22,555 bases of DNA, taken from NCBI GenBank assembly GCA_002717305.1, contig PBDH01000011.1, positions 7,526 through 30,080 on the forward strand, written 5' to 3'. Shown here piece after piece: positions 1 to 8,219 of this stretch. Below the pieces are notes generated by a model that was not told the origin of the DNA, ran no database searches, and saw only the letters and a list, made by a program, of their open reading frames with translations. The translations under genes and the position numbers were made by a program. Within the stretch, counting starts at the first letter, position 1. Every line of letters begins with the position of its first letter. This stretch comes from Gammaproteobacteria bacterium (GTDB lineage Bacteria; Pseudomonadota; Gammaproteobacteria; Pseudomonadales; Litorivicinaceae).

Positions 1-89
1 GCCGTGACCACGGTCAGACTCAAGGCAACAAATACAGCAATCCATTCGTGGTACCAATGTGTCTCGGAACGAGCCTCAACGAAGATCAC
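1..89 (-). CDS. ABC transporter permease, N-terminal fragment (cut by window edge)
   Basis: Only the first 29 codons are present. A GTG start at 89-87 overlaps the TGA stop of the ATPase gene (88-86) in a GTGA arrangement. An AGGAAG ribosome-binding site lies about 7 bases upstream, inside the ATPase gene. The peptide runs from a short polar stretch (MIFVEARSETHWYHEW) into a hydrophobic run (IAVFVALSLTVVT), as expected for the first membrane segment of an inner-membrane permease. In BmpA-type importers the ATPase gene is usually followed by two permease genes, so this is most likely the first of them. The identity is inferred from context and hydrophobicity, because too little is visible to assign a family directly. 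Confidence 0.72.
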   Translation of the reverse strand, partial: MIFVEARSETHWYHEWIAVFVALSLTVVT

Positions 90-1645
90 GATTCAACTTC
101 CTGACCAAGCATCAGTGCGCCTAAATAATCGGGGGTTGTCTCTTCAGTTGGATAAGTTCGGCTCAAACGACCATGACAAATCGCGCAAATACGGTCGCTG
201 ACAGACAACAACTCGTCAATATCCTGACTTATCATAACAATCGAGGCACCAGCGTCAGCCATCTTAATAAGCATTTGGTGAATAAAGAGCTGTGCTTTCG
301 CATCGACTCCCCAGGTTGGATTCGACACTATGAAAACCTTTGGGTTACCCAGTAACTCACGTCCGATAAGAAACTTCTGCAAGTTACCACCAGACAAGCT
401 AGAAGCCTTTGCATTGACGGACGACGTTCTCACATCGAACGTTTGAATCACTTCATCAGCAAATCCCTTGGCCGCCGGACCACTAATCAAATACTTATTT
501 TTCAAGATACCGCGAGTATGCCGAGCAGTAAGAATAATGTTTTCCCAAAGTGTTAAGTCAGGGACAGCTGCATGTCCCAGACGATTCTCCGGAGCGCCCA
601 ACAGGCCCAGAATTCTGCGCTGCTCAACGTCCATGCGTGCGATCGGCGTATCGTCAAGCATAATGCTATCGGGATTGGGTAAAGTCACCTCCCCGGAGAG
701 AACATCAAACAGCATATCTTGACCGTTACCAGAGACGCCAGATATACCGAGGATCGAGCCAGGGGCAACCGATAGATACAGATCACTCAGCACAACACTT
801 TCACTAGAATCGGGATATACATCACCCACTCGCACTGTGAGACGAGCTTTTGAATCCGATGATTTTTTAACTTTGACGCGTTTTGTATCCCTCAAACGCT
901 CACCGATCATTTTTTCACCCAGGGAGCGAGTGCTCTCTTGCCTCGGATCGACTACATCTATAATTTTACCCGCACGCATCAACGTAGCTCGATCACACAA
1001 CACTCTTACCTCCTCGAGTTTGTGTGAGATGTAGATAATTGAACGTCCTTCATCAGAGAGTCGATCGAGTGTTGTAAACAGTTGTTCTGTCTCTTGTGGC
1101 GTCAATACCGAGGTGGGCTCATCGAGGATCAATAAACGCGGATTTTGCATCAGGGCCCGGATGATTTCCACACGCTGCCTTTCTCCAGCACCGAGATCAT
1201 GAATCCGACGCCCTAATTCAACATGTAACCCGTAACGCTCGCACAGTTGTATAACGTCAGCCGCTAGTTCCGGACCGGGATACCGCCCTTCCAAACCGAG
1301 TGCAATATTTTCAAGAACAGTCAGAGCGTCGAAAACCGCAAAGTGTTGAAAAACCATGCCAACACCGGCACGCTTAGCATCACTTGGGTCATCGGGCGAA
1401 TATGGTTCTGAGTTAAGGCCCATATAACCATAATCAGGTCTCAAAACCCCGTAAACCATTTTAACGAGAGTAGATTTACCCGCGCCATTCTCACCGAGCA
1501 GCGCATGGATCTCTCCCTCATCGACAGACAAATCGACAGCGCTATTCGCAGCAAAATCGCCAAAATATTTTGTCAGCCCACGCACACTAAGACACTGCCT
1601 CGACGAAGCAGACAAATGTTTCGTATTTGCAACCAAATCAGTCAA
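86..1645 (-). CDS. ABC transporter ATP-binding protein, BmpA-type nucleoside/simple-sugar importer (COG3845-like)
   Basis: Cytoplasmic ATPase of 519 residues with two tandem ABC domains, the architecture of sugar/nucleoside importers (RbsA, YufO). Domain 1 has a full Walker A (GENGAGKST, about residues 51-59), a signature region LGAGERQRVEI and Walker B LLILDEPTSV. Domain 2 (from about residue 280) has a degenerate Walker A (SGVSGNGQD), a strong LSGGNLQK signature and a Walker B-like PTWGVD. One normal and one degenerate site is usual in this family. It should energise uptake through the permease that begins at its 3' end. The substrate cannot be told from the ATPase alone; nucleosides/purines or simple sugars are the family range. 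The first possible start is a TTG at 1645 preceded by an in-frame stop, with only a weak ribosome-binding site, so the true start could be slightly downstream. Confidence 0.9.
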   Translation of the reverse strand: MTDLVANTKHLSASSRQCLSVRGLTKYFGDFAANSAVDLSVDEGEIHALLGENGAGKSTLVKMVYGVLRPDYGYMGLNSEPYSPDDPSDAKRAGVGMVFQHFAVFDALTVLENIALGLEGRYPGPELAADVIQLCERYGLHVELGRRIHDLGAGERQRVEIIRALMQNPRLLILDEPTSVLTPQETEQLFTTLDRLSDEGRSIIYISHKLEEVRVLCDRATLMRAGKIIDVVDPRQESTRSLGEKMIGERLRDTKRVKVKKSSDSKARLTVRVGDVYPDSSESVVLSDLYLSVAPGSILGISGVSGNGQDMLFDVLSGEVTLPNPDSIMLDDTPIARMDVEQRRILGLLGAPENRLGHAAVPDLTLWENIILTARHTRGILKNKYLISGPAAKGFADEVIQTFDVRTSSVNAKASSLSGGNLQKFLIGRELLGNPKVFIVSNPTWGVDAKAQLFIHQMLIKMADAGASIVMISQDIDELLSVSDRICAICHGRLSRTYPTEETTPDYLGALMLGQEVES

Positions 1646-1707
1646 ATTAGAAGCTCATTCCCAAGGATGCCTGAAGAATACAACATTCCCCCCTGCAAAC
1701 CCACGGA

Positions 1708-2637
1708 TTAGCGATTGTTCGATTGGAAAAAGAAATATTCCGAACTGATGTTTCCATGCAATGTAACCAGTCCCTGTTGAATCCAGTCCATATCTTGTGT
1801 GAGTAGGTCTGGAGTCAAACGTTTAAAGTCCATCTTTTTTAGACCATCAAAAATACAATCCAACAGGTCTGTGGAGACACGTCGATGCGGTAATTGACTC
1901 AACAAGCGGTCCACTTGTGCAAGCGCTGCCACCATCGACTGCGGAAAGTTGTTATCTCGCAACACAAAATCCAAAACATCAATACCGCGCATTCGATTCC
2001 GCGCACTGTGACGGTATAGCTCGACACCGCCGAGAGCTAACAATAAATTTTGCCACCCAATGGACTCATAGCTACTCCAGCGGGTGGAAACACCAGGAAC
2101 CATCTGTGTGACGCGCGGGTCAACCAATCGGGATACCATATCAGCATGTTCCAAACGATCACCGAGACGCAAAAATAATGAGCCAAGATCTAGCGCCTGA
2201 CTTGCCACCAAGCACCCATGCCAAAGTCGACAACTCGAGATCACTTGCTTGAGCAACCGGATCCGGGTGGATCGATCAAATCCTGCGAATGATTGCCGTT
2301 CAATGAGCCCGTGTAACTCGTTCAAAGCAATCCAAGCGTCCTTAGGAATCAGGTCACGAGTGACCCGCGCGTTTTCTCTGGCTGATGCAATGGAGGCGCG
2401 TATTGAGCCCGGATGCTCCAAACTCAGAACTAGCTGTTCCATGACCTCAGCCTCAGAAATGCCCGGACCAGAATCACCGGACCCAAACACTTGCATCAGG
2501 GACTCCCAGTCATAAGGAACGCCGTCCGGCAAATCTAGGATTGTGTCCGATGCGGCGATAGCTAGCCGGGCAGTGGCTTCAGCACGCTCAATGTAACGTG
2601 CTAGCCAATAAAGATGTTCAGCCACTCTCGAGAGCAT
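1708..2637 (-). CDS. alpha-E domain-containing protein (DUF403)
   Basis: Protein of 309 residues, almost wholly alpha-helical by composition, with the family N-terminus MLSRVAEHLYWLARYIERAE. Alpha-E (DUF403) proteins have no established biochemical activity. They are repeatedly encoded beside circularly permuted ATP-grasp enzymes and often with transglutaminase-like proteins and the proteasome-related peptidase Anbu, which led to predictions of a peptide-synthesis or tagging role. Here the ATG at 2637-2635 overlaps the TGA of the upstream ATP-grasp gene (TGATG), so the two are almost certainly translationally coupled. Neither the transglutaminase nor Anbu lies in the window: the next gene downstream is an ABC importer after a 62-base gap. 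The length matches the family. The role in the cell is unknown. Confidence 0.9.
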   Translation of the reverse strand: MLSRVAEHLYWLARYIERAEATARLAIAASDTILDLPDGVPYDWESLMQVFGSGDSGPGISEAEVMEQLVLSLEHPGSIRASIASARENARVTRDLIPKDAWIALNELHGLIERQSFAGFDRSTRIRLLKQVISSCRLWHGCLVASQALDLGSLFLRLGDRLEHADMVSRLVDPRVTQMVPGVSTRWSSYESIGWQNLLLALGGVELYRHSARNRMRGIDVLDFVLRDNNFPQSMVAALAQVDRLLSQLPHRRVSTDLLDCIFDGLKKMDFKRLTPDLLTQDMDWIQQGLVTLHGNISSEYFFFQSNNR

Positions 2638-4109
2638 CAGACGAGACCCTCATCCGCAACCACCCAAAAGTCCTTCGACCCACCACCCTGTGACGAGTTC
2701 ACCACCAATGAGCCCTCTTTGAGTGCGACCCTGCATAGTCCACCCGTCGAGCACCACTGATCCGAGCTTTGAAGCACGAAAGGCCTTAAATCGACGTGGC
2801 GCGGCGCCAGATCACCAGCATCAGTCACAGTTAAGGTAGTCGAAATGGCTAGCGTCGGCTGCGCAATCCAGACTCGCGGATTCTCGAGAATCTCTGCCCG
2901 ACGAGATACCAAATCCTCATCCGTCGCATGCGGCCCGACAACGATTCCATAACCACCCGATGCATCAGCTGGTTTTACGACCAATTCATCAATATGATCA
3001 AGAACATAGGCTCGCTGTTCCGGATCTGAACAAAGGTAGGTCGGTACGTTTTGCAACAGAGGTTCTTCACCCAAGTAGTATCGGATGATTTCAGGTACGT
3101 ACGCATAGAGCACCTTGTCATCCGCAACACCGCTTCCTGGTGCGTTCGCGATGGCAACCTTGCCCGCCCGCCATGCTCGCAAAAGTCCCGGTACCCCTAA
3201 TACAGAGTCTGGATTCAGCGATTCGGGATCTAGAAACGTATCATCGATACGCCGATAGATCACATCTACACGACTAACACCCTCCACCGCTTTCATGTAA
3301 ACACAGTCGTCAGTGTCAACGAACAAATCTGATCCTTGTACGAGCTCGGCGCCAACCTGCTGCGCTAGATAGCTATGTTCAAAATAGGCAGAGTTATATA
3401 TGCCTGGAGTCAATACAACGATCACGGGGTGATCAACCGGCCTAGGCGATAACGCATTCAACATATCAAGAAGATCAGACGCGTATTGACTGACTGGCAG
3501 GATTTGGTGGTTACGAAATAGCTCAGGATATACCTGTTTCATAACCGACCGGTTTTCAAGCATGTAAGAAACCCCGCTAGGTACACGGAGATTGTCTTCA
3601 AGGACGAATAATTTACCCGTGTGATCCCTCACGAGGTCAGATCCACAGATATGAGCCCACGTATCAAACGGCGGACGGACGCCGCAGGCTAGCTCGATAA
3701 AATGAGGGCTCGCTGTAACGAGCTCTTCTGGAACGATCCCATCTCTGATAACCAGCTGATCGTTATATACATCGTTTAGAAATAGGTTGAGCGCTTCAAG
3801 ACGCTGCTTTAGACCCCTTTCGGTATGAAGCCATTCTGACGCACGCATTACCCTCGGAACTAAATCCAAGGGCCACGATCGATCGATATTCATCGAATCA
3901 GAATAGACCAAAAAGGATATGCCTTGGCTTTTGATGGCAGCCTCCAGCGCCATTCTTTTTTCAGAAAGTACACAAGGTGAGAGGTCTTTCAAAAAATTCA
4001 GTAAACTGTCCGCGCCGGGTCTCGCTCGACCGTCTGCTTTTATTAGCTCGTCGAAAAATTGTCCGGCCGCAATTTCAGGGGTGACTTGGATCACAGTCCA
4101 TTTGTCCAA
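2637..4109 (-). CDS. circularly permuted ATP-grasp family protein (DUF404/DUF407 type)
   Basis: Protein of 490 residues resembling the circularly permuted type 2 ATP-grasp family. Visible family marks are the N-terminal FFDELIKADGRARPGADSLL, the central LFVLEDNLRVPSGVSYMLEN, the segment VVLTPGIYNSAYFEHSYLAQ, and a glycine-rich KPADASGGYGIVVG that fits the nucleotide-binding loop. ATP-grasp enzymes activate a carboxylate as acyl phosphate and join it to an amine or thiol. The substrate of this family is not established, so a peptide or amide ligase role is an inference from fold. Coupled to the downstream alpha-E gene. The only upstream start in frame is TTG at 4109, after an in-frame stop, with no clear ribosome-binding site. 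A GTG five codons in is an alternative, so the first residues are uncertain. Divergent from yaaA. Confidence 0.9.
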   Translation of the reverse strand: MDKWTVIQVTPEIAAGQFFDELIKADGRARPGADSLLNFLKDLSPCVLSEKRMALEAAIKSQGISFLVYSDSMNIDRSWPLDLVPRVMRASEWLHTERGLKQRLEALNLFLNDVYNDQLVIRDGIVPEELVTASPHFIELACGVRPPFDTWAHICGSDLVRDHTGKLFVLEDNLRVPSGVSYMLENRSVMKQVYPELFRNHQILPVSQYASDLLDMLNALSPRPVDHPVIVVLTPGIYNSAYFEHSYLAQQVGAELVQGSDLFVDTDDCVYMKAVEGVSRVDVIYRRIDDTFLDPESLNPDSVLGVPGLLRAWRAGKVAIANAPGSGVADDKVLYAYVPEIIRYYLGEEPLLQNVPTYLCSDPEQRAYVLDHIDELVVKPADASGGYGIVVGPHATDEDLVSRRAEILENPRVWIAQPTLAISTTLTVTDAGDLAPRHVDLRPFVLQSSDQWCSTGGLCRVALKEGSLVVNSSQGGGSKDFWVVADEGLV

Positions 4110-4170
4110 ATATTACATCTAAAGATAGTGTCCAGTTTCATCCGGACCGACGCAAGGAAAAGAGGGACCA

Positions 4171-4941
4171 ATGTTAGCAATTTTATCGCCAGCCAAATCA
4201 CTGAATACCAATCTGAGTGTCGATTATTCAGATACGACGACACCACAGTTCCTCGACCAAGCAACAAAACTCGCAGAAATGATGCGAGGGTTCAGTCCAT
4301 CAGAGCTTGTAAGTCTGATGAAATTATCGGACAAGCTGTCGGCTCTGAACGCCGCGCGTTTCGAGGAATGGAGGCCGAATCATGAGGTTGATGGGTTACT
4401 ACCAGCGATCTTCGCTTTCGACGGTGACGTCTACCGAGGTCTTGACGTGCAAACACTCGACGCCGGAGCGCTAGCAAGACTTGCGGACCGCGTGCGTATA
4501 TTATCGGGTCTCTATGGGCTGTTGAGGCCTTTTGATGCGTTGCGTCCCTATAGACTTGAGATGGGAACTAAGTTGAAAGGCAAAACCATTCAATCACTGC
4601 ACGAGTTCTGGAAGGCAAATGTGACCAGTGCATTGAACGACCTCCTTATTGGGCGTCCTCTTATTAATCTAGCTAGTAACGAGTATTCCGCAGCGGTAGA
4701 CCTGAAATCAATAGAGGCTCCAGTGATCTCTCCTGTCTTTAAAGACCTGAAGAATGGGGACTACAAGATCATAAGTTTCTACGCCAAACGGGCCCGCGGT
4801 TTAATGGCGCGATTCATTGTTGAAACAGATGCTCAGTCGGCTGATGATCTTTATGGTTTTAACTATGGTGGCTATACGTTTGCTCCAGCATTTTCAAACC
4901 CAGATGCGCCGTGCTTTACACGTGACCCGGAGGCGCATTGA
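4171..4941 (+). CDS. yaaA: peroxide stress protein YaaA (UPF0246)
   Basis: Protein of 256 residues, close to the 258 of E. coli YaaA. The start MLAILSPAKSLN and inner motifs ILSGLYGLLRPFDALRPYRLEMG, NLASNEYSAAV, ISFYAKRARGLMARFI and FNYGGYTF fit the family. In E. coli YaaA is a DNA-binding protein induced by OxyR that limits Fenton damage by lowering free iron during peroxide stress. The ATG at 4171 has a GAGGG site five bases upstream (4162-4170 region). The gene starts an operon: its TGA at 4939-4941 overlaps the TTG start of the next gene. It is divergent from the ATP-grasp gene, with a 61-base region between that must hold both promoters. No clear OxyR site was recognised there. Confidence 0.95.
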   Translation: MLAILSPAKSLNTNLSVDYSDTTTPQFLDQATKLAEMMRGFSPSELVSLMKLSDKLSALNAARFEEWRPNHEVDGLLPAIFAFDGDVYRGLDVQTLDAGALARLADRVRILSGLYGLLRPFDALRPYRLEMGTKLKGKTIQSLHEFWKANVTSALNDLLIGRPLINLASNEYSAAVDLKSIEAPVISPVFKDLKNGDYKIISFYAKRARGLMARFIVETDAQSADDLYGFNYGGYTFAPAFSNPDAPCFTRDPEAH

Positions 4942-5396
4942 GGACGCTATCTCCAGACTCGATCATTGCTCCCTGGCTCGAGGCCGTTCAACCGAAGCGG
5001 CTGTGGGTCATTGGCACGAGTTCCCCGTCCGTGGTTGGCGACTATAAAGCCCATGCTGCCAGCCAGGTGGCTGTCCTTGATCCCGCTGAGATTTGCTCGA
5101 GTCATGAAATGCCACAAGCAGCCCTCGTCGCTCAGCCCCTGATAACGCAAAAAGACCTGTTGGTCGCGGGACAGCTACGCAACCTACTTATCGCTGATAT
5201 CCTATGTTTCGCCAGTAATAAGCTGGCCCCAGAGGCACTTTACGCTTTAGCTTTTAAATGCGGTGAGAAGTGCCAGGAAAAAACTTTTTCATTGTCCAGT
5301 TTTCACTACTCCCTCGCGAGCTACAATCACGTCCGCGTTTGGAATAACCCAAAGTTTTGGGCGAACCCTGAGAACTGGAACCGGTATTGGTGGTGA
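4938..5396 (+). CDS. DUF6231-like small protein
   Basis: Protein of 152 residues that I match by recall to the gammaproteobacterial DUF6231 family. The strongest point is the C-terminus, which ends in an aromatic FWANPENWNRYWW-type motif. The N-terminal part (about residues 10-65) resembles a Rossmann-like half: LWVIGTSS strand and turn, then a VAVLDPAEI strand. No catalytic motif is visible and no function is known. Start TTG at 4938 overlaps the yaaA stop (TTGA), and a GGAGG lies at 4929-4933, four bases upstream, which supports coupled translation. The M16 protease start follows the stop after one base. It may have a methyltransferase-like or regulatory fold, but this is not supported strongly enough to claim. 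Confidence 0.75.
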   Translation: MRTLSPDSIIAPWLEAVQPKRLWVIGTSSPSVVGDYKAHAASQVAVLDPAEICSSHEMPQAALVAQPLITQKDLLVAGQLRNLLIADILCFASNKLAPEALYALAFKCGEKCQEKTFSLSSFHYSLASYNHVRVWNNPKFWANPENWNRYWW

Positions 5397-5397
5397 T

Positions 5398-8127
5398 ATG
5401 CGACTGATCGCTTTGGTGCTTACGCTCCTCCCAACACTTTCAAACGCCACAATTGAAACTCCGGGTTTGAGTGATCGCGACTATCGATATCTGACTCTTG
5501 CGAATGAGCTTGAAGTTCTATTAATCTCAGACCCAAGCACTGACAAAGCCGCCGCCTCAATGGACGTCCATACTGGAACAAATTATGATCCAGAGGATTT
5601 TCCTGGCCTCGCGCACTTCCTCGAACACATGCTATTTCTTGGTACGGATAAGTTTCCTGATGCCGGGGACTACCAACAGTTCATTTCGAATCAAGCGGGC
5701 TCTAATAACGCATTTACGGCGCCCGAACATACCAATTATTTTTTCTCTGTCAATCCGAAAGCACTCTCGCCAGCTCTCGACAGGTTCTGTCGTTTTTTTA
5801 TAGCCCCAACGTTTGACCCGGACTATGTTGATCGAGAGATCAATGCAGTGCATGCGGAATACCAATCTAAGTTACGTGATCCAGCGCGACTCGGTTTTGA
5901 GGCGACAAAACAGGGGCTAAATCCGAAACATCCGCTCACCGGGTTCGGTGCCGGCAACCTTGATACACTGAAAAAACCGGGACTACTCGATGCCCTGAAA
6001 ATGTTTTATGAAAATGAGTATTCCGCCAACCGAATGGCTCTGGTGGTTTTGGGGGAAGAATCACTCGATGATCTCGAAACAATGGTACGTGAACGATTTA
6101 CTGATATTCCGAACCATGGTCTTCCGAGAGGAGCGGTGGAAACACCACTGTTCGATCGAGAACGGTTACCTTATGTCGTTCACTCCCGACCACTAACCGA
6201 ATCAAGACAACTAACACTGTTATTCCCTGTCCCTGATACAGATGCATTTACCGGATCTGGGACCCTTCGGTTCATCGGACATTTGATCGGCCATGAGGGT
6301 GAAACGAGCCTATTAAGCTATCTCAAAGAAGCAGGCTACGCCAACGGTCTCGTGGCGGGTGAGAGTATCGGTATGGGTAAGAGTCGCTCATTCTCGATAA
6401 GCGTCAGCCTCACTGCAAAGGGCTTTCTTAATCGGGATCATATTGTCGAGGAAATCTTTAAAACCATTCGACTCATCGAGCGACATGGCATAGAACAATG
6501 GAGATTTGACGAATTGAAGACGATCGCTGACGCTAACTACCGTTTTGAGGAAGAGTCCGATCCCCAGTCGCTGGTCACCTATCTTTCTGAGAAGTTGCAT
6601 CGGATCCCGGCTCACGAATTGTTCACGCGAGGTAGGCTGCTTACTCATTATAAACCCGAGTTAGTGAGGGATATCCTAACCTGGTTGGTACCCGAAGAGA
6701 TGCTCATCCGAGTGATCGCACCCGAGATCGAACCGAGTGAAGTGACTCGATACTACCCGACCCCCATCCATCGATTCTCTCTCGAAAGATACCGGCTAAC
6801 TCGATTTAAGATTGCCCGGTCGGAGTCCTCATCGGTGGTGGAACTTCCAAGACCAAATCCATTCATAAATGATCCCGGCGAGCCACTTGCAGCTGTCCGT
6901 AAAGCAACGATAGATACTCAGCCCCATCCACTTTTCATAGCAGATGGAGCGATAGGTTATGTCCTGACCGAGAACCGGTATGGGCAGCCGCGAAGCGATC
7001 TCTTTATTCGGCTGAGGACGCCTCTGGGATCGAACTCACCAGAAGCGGCCGTAATGCGTGATCTGCTAGCAGCCGCGATCAATGAGCACCTCAACAGCCT
7101 GAGCTATGAGGCAGCACTCGCGGGAGTGGGATTCATTGCACGAGCATCACAATCAGGGATCTCGCTTGAATTTTCGGGTTTTCATAACTCACTGATACCT
7201 CTGGTAGATCGCATTCTTGATACGATTCCAATTCCATTGATCGATGAGACAACTTGGACTCGACTACACCAACTGAAATCACAGAGCCTTGCAGGTGTTC
7301 AGACGCAACGGCCATCTGGCCGTCTGTTTGACGAGATGACCTCCGAACTCATGCCTCTAGCGTATCCACAGAAAGAACTTAATGAGATCTTGGCGAGCAT
7401 CGATAGAGTGACTTTTCATGAGTACCAAAAAGCATTCTTCTCGGGTGTTAAAACAGAAGTGTTTTTGCACGGGCCGGTTTTAAGAACTGATGGCGAGGCA
7501 CTCATATTAAACTGGGTCAATCGATTGCCGCTCGATGGGAACATACCCGACGTCGAAATCTCTGCCAGTTCGTGGCCAGATGAGCGATCGAGGATCTTCA
7601 AGTATCAGCATCCAGATCAAGCTGCAGTGGTATTGTACGTGGATCAAAACAGGGACCCAAGATCTCGAATACTCAATCAGCTGGCCGGCAATTTAATAGA
7701 GGCTCCGTTTTACACACGCCTACGGACAGAAAAGCAGCTGGGCTATATAACATTCGCTTCTGCGTTTTCGTTATTTAATACACCCGTACTGGCCGGAGCG
7801 GTCCAGTCACCGACGGTTGATCCCGATGAACTGGCTCTGGCCATCGAAGCCGAGTTTCGGAGATTTGCAGATATGGTTGAATCCATGCCTTCAGAGCAGT
7901 TTGAGAGCCAACGCTTAGGTCTCCTTGATCGAGTCATGAATCCACCATCAACGCAGGCGGAATTATCCAATGCTATCTGGAGTGCTATCGGGTTAAGGAG
8001 ACCATTCAACGACCGGATGATGCGGGCTCAGACACTAGAGACGCTAACGAAAGACCAGTTCGTCGCTTATCTCAGACAACGTATTCAAGATCCAATAGTC
8101 TTAAAGGCTTATCACGCAGGAAGCTGA
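5398..8127 (+). CDS. secreted M16 family zinc metallopeptidase (pitrilysin/insulinase-like)
   Basis: Protein of 909 residues, similar in size to E. coli pitrilysin (PtrA, 962). The inverted zinc motif HFLEH is at residues 73-77 (H73, H77 ligands, E76 base). A third ligand E154 lies in INAVHAEY, exactly 77 residues after H77 as in pitrilysin and insulin-degrading enzyme. Four M16 modules are expected. The conserved C-terminal RTEKQLGYI is present. The chosen ATG at 5398 gives a signal peptide, MRLIALVLTLLPTLSNA, with likely cleavage after A17 and no lipobox Cys, so a periplasmic peptide-degrading enzyme is expected. The open frame extends 45 codons further upstream, but that part overlaps the DUF6231-like gene and would bury the signal peptide. 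One base separates it from the previous stop. Confidence 0.93.
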   Translation: MRLIALVLTLLPTLSNATIETPGLSDRDYRYLTLANELEVLLISDPSTDKAAASMDVHTGTNYDPEDFPGLAHFLEHMLFLGTDKFPDAGDYQQFISNQAGSNNAFTAPEHTNYFFSVNPKALSPALDRFCRFFIAPTFDPDYVDREINAVHAEYQSKLRDPARLGFEATKQGLNPKHPLTGFGAGNLDTLKKPGLLDALKMFYENEYSANRMALVVLGEESLDDLETMVRERFTDIPNHGLPRGAVETPLFDRERLPYVVHSRPLTESRQLTLLFPVPDTDAFTGSGTLRFIGHLIGHEGETSLLSYLKEAGYANGLVAGESIGMGKSRSFSISVSLTAKGFLNRDHIVEEIFKTIRLIERHGIEQWRFDELKTIADANYRFEEESDPQSLVTYLSEKLHRIPAHELFTRGRLLTHYKPELVRDILTWLVPEEMLIRVIAPEIEPSEVTRYYPTPIHRFSLERYRLTRFKIARSESSSVVELPRPNPFINDPGEPLAAVRKATIDTQPHPLFIADGAIGYVLTENRYGQPRSDLFIRLRTPLGSNSPEAAVMRDLLAAAINEHLNSLSYEAALAGVGFIARASQSGISLEFSGFHNSLIPLVDRILDTIPIPLIDETTWTRLHQLKSQSLAGVQTQRPSGRLFDEMTSELMPLAYPQKELNEILASIDRVTFHEYQKAFFSGVKTEVFLHGPVLRTDGEALILNWVNRLPLDGNIPDVEISASSWPDERSRIFKYQHPDQAAVVLYVDQNRDPRSRILNQLAGNLIEAPFYTRLRTEKQLGYITFASAFSLFNTPVLAGAVQSPTVDPDELALAIEAEFRRFADMVESMPSEQFESQRLGLLDRVMNPPSTQAELSNAIWSAIGLRRPFNDRMMRAQTLETLTKDQFVAYLRQRIQDPIVLKAYHAGS

Positions 8128-8165
8128 TAACCGTTAAGACTATTCACCGAAATGACCTTTTCGAT

Positions 8166-8200
8166 GCTAAACACTCCATTGTGAACGTTTAGGCCTTTTG
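8166..8200 (+). terminator. weak hairpin after the M16 protease gene (possible terminator)
   Basis: CTAAAC (8166-8171) can pair with GTTTAG (8187-8192), with CAC/GTG pairing inside the loop, followed by CCTTTT. The stem is short and A/T-rich, so this is only a candidate. It lies in the 92-base gap where the protease gene and sbcB converge, where a terminator is expected. Confidence 0.3.
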
Positions 8201-8219
8201 AGCTCAATCTTTATCGAGA

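Noticed and set aside
86..1645. Degenerate second Walker A and B in the ABC ATPase as evidence of decay
   Set aside because: One degenerate site is normal in tandem-domain importers of this family; the frame is intact.
5263..5397. 45-codon upstream extension of the M16 protease
   Set aside because: It overlaps the preceding gene and would hide a clear signal peptide that starts at 5398.
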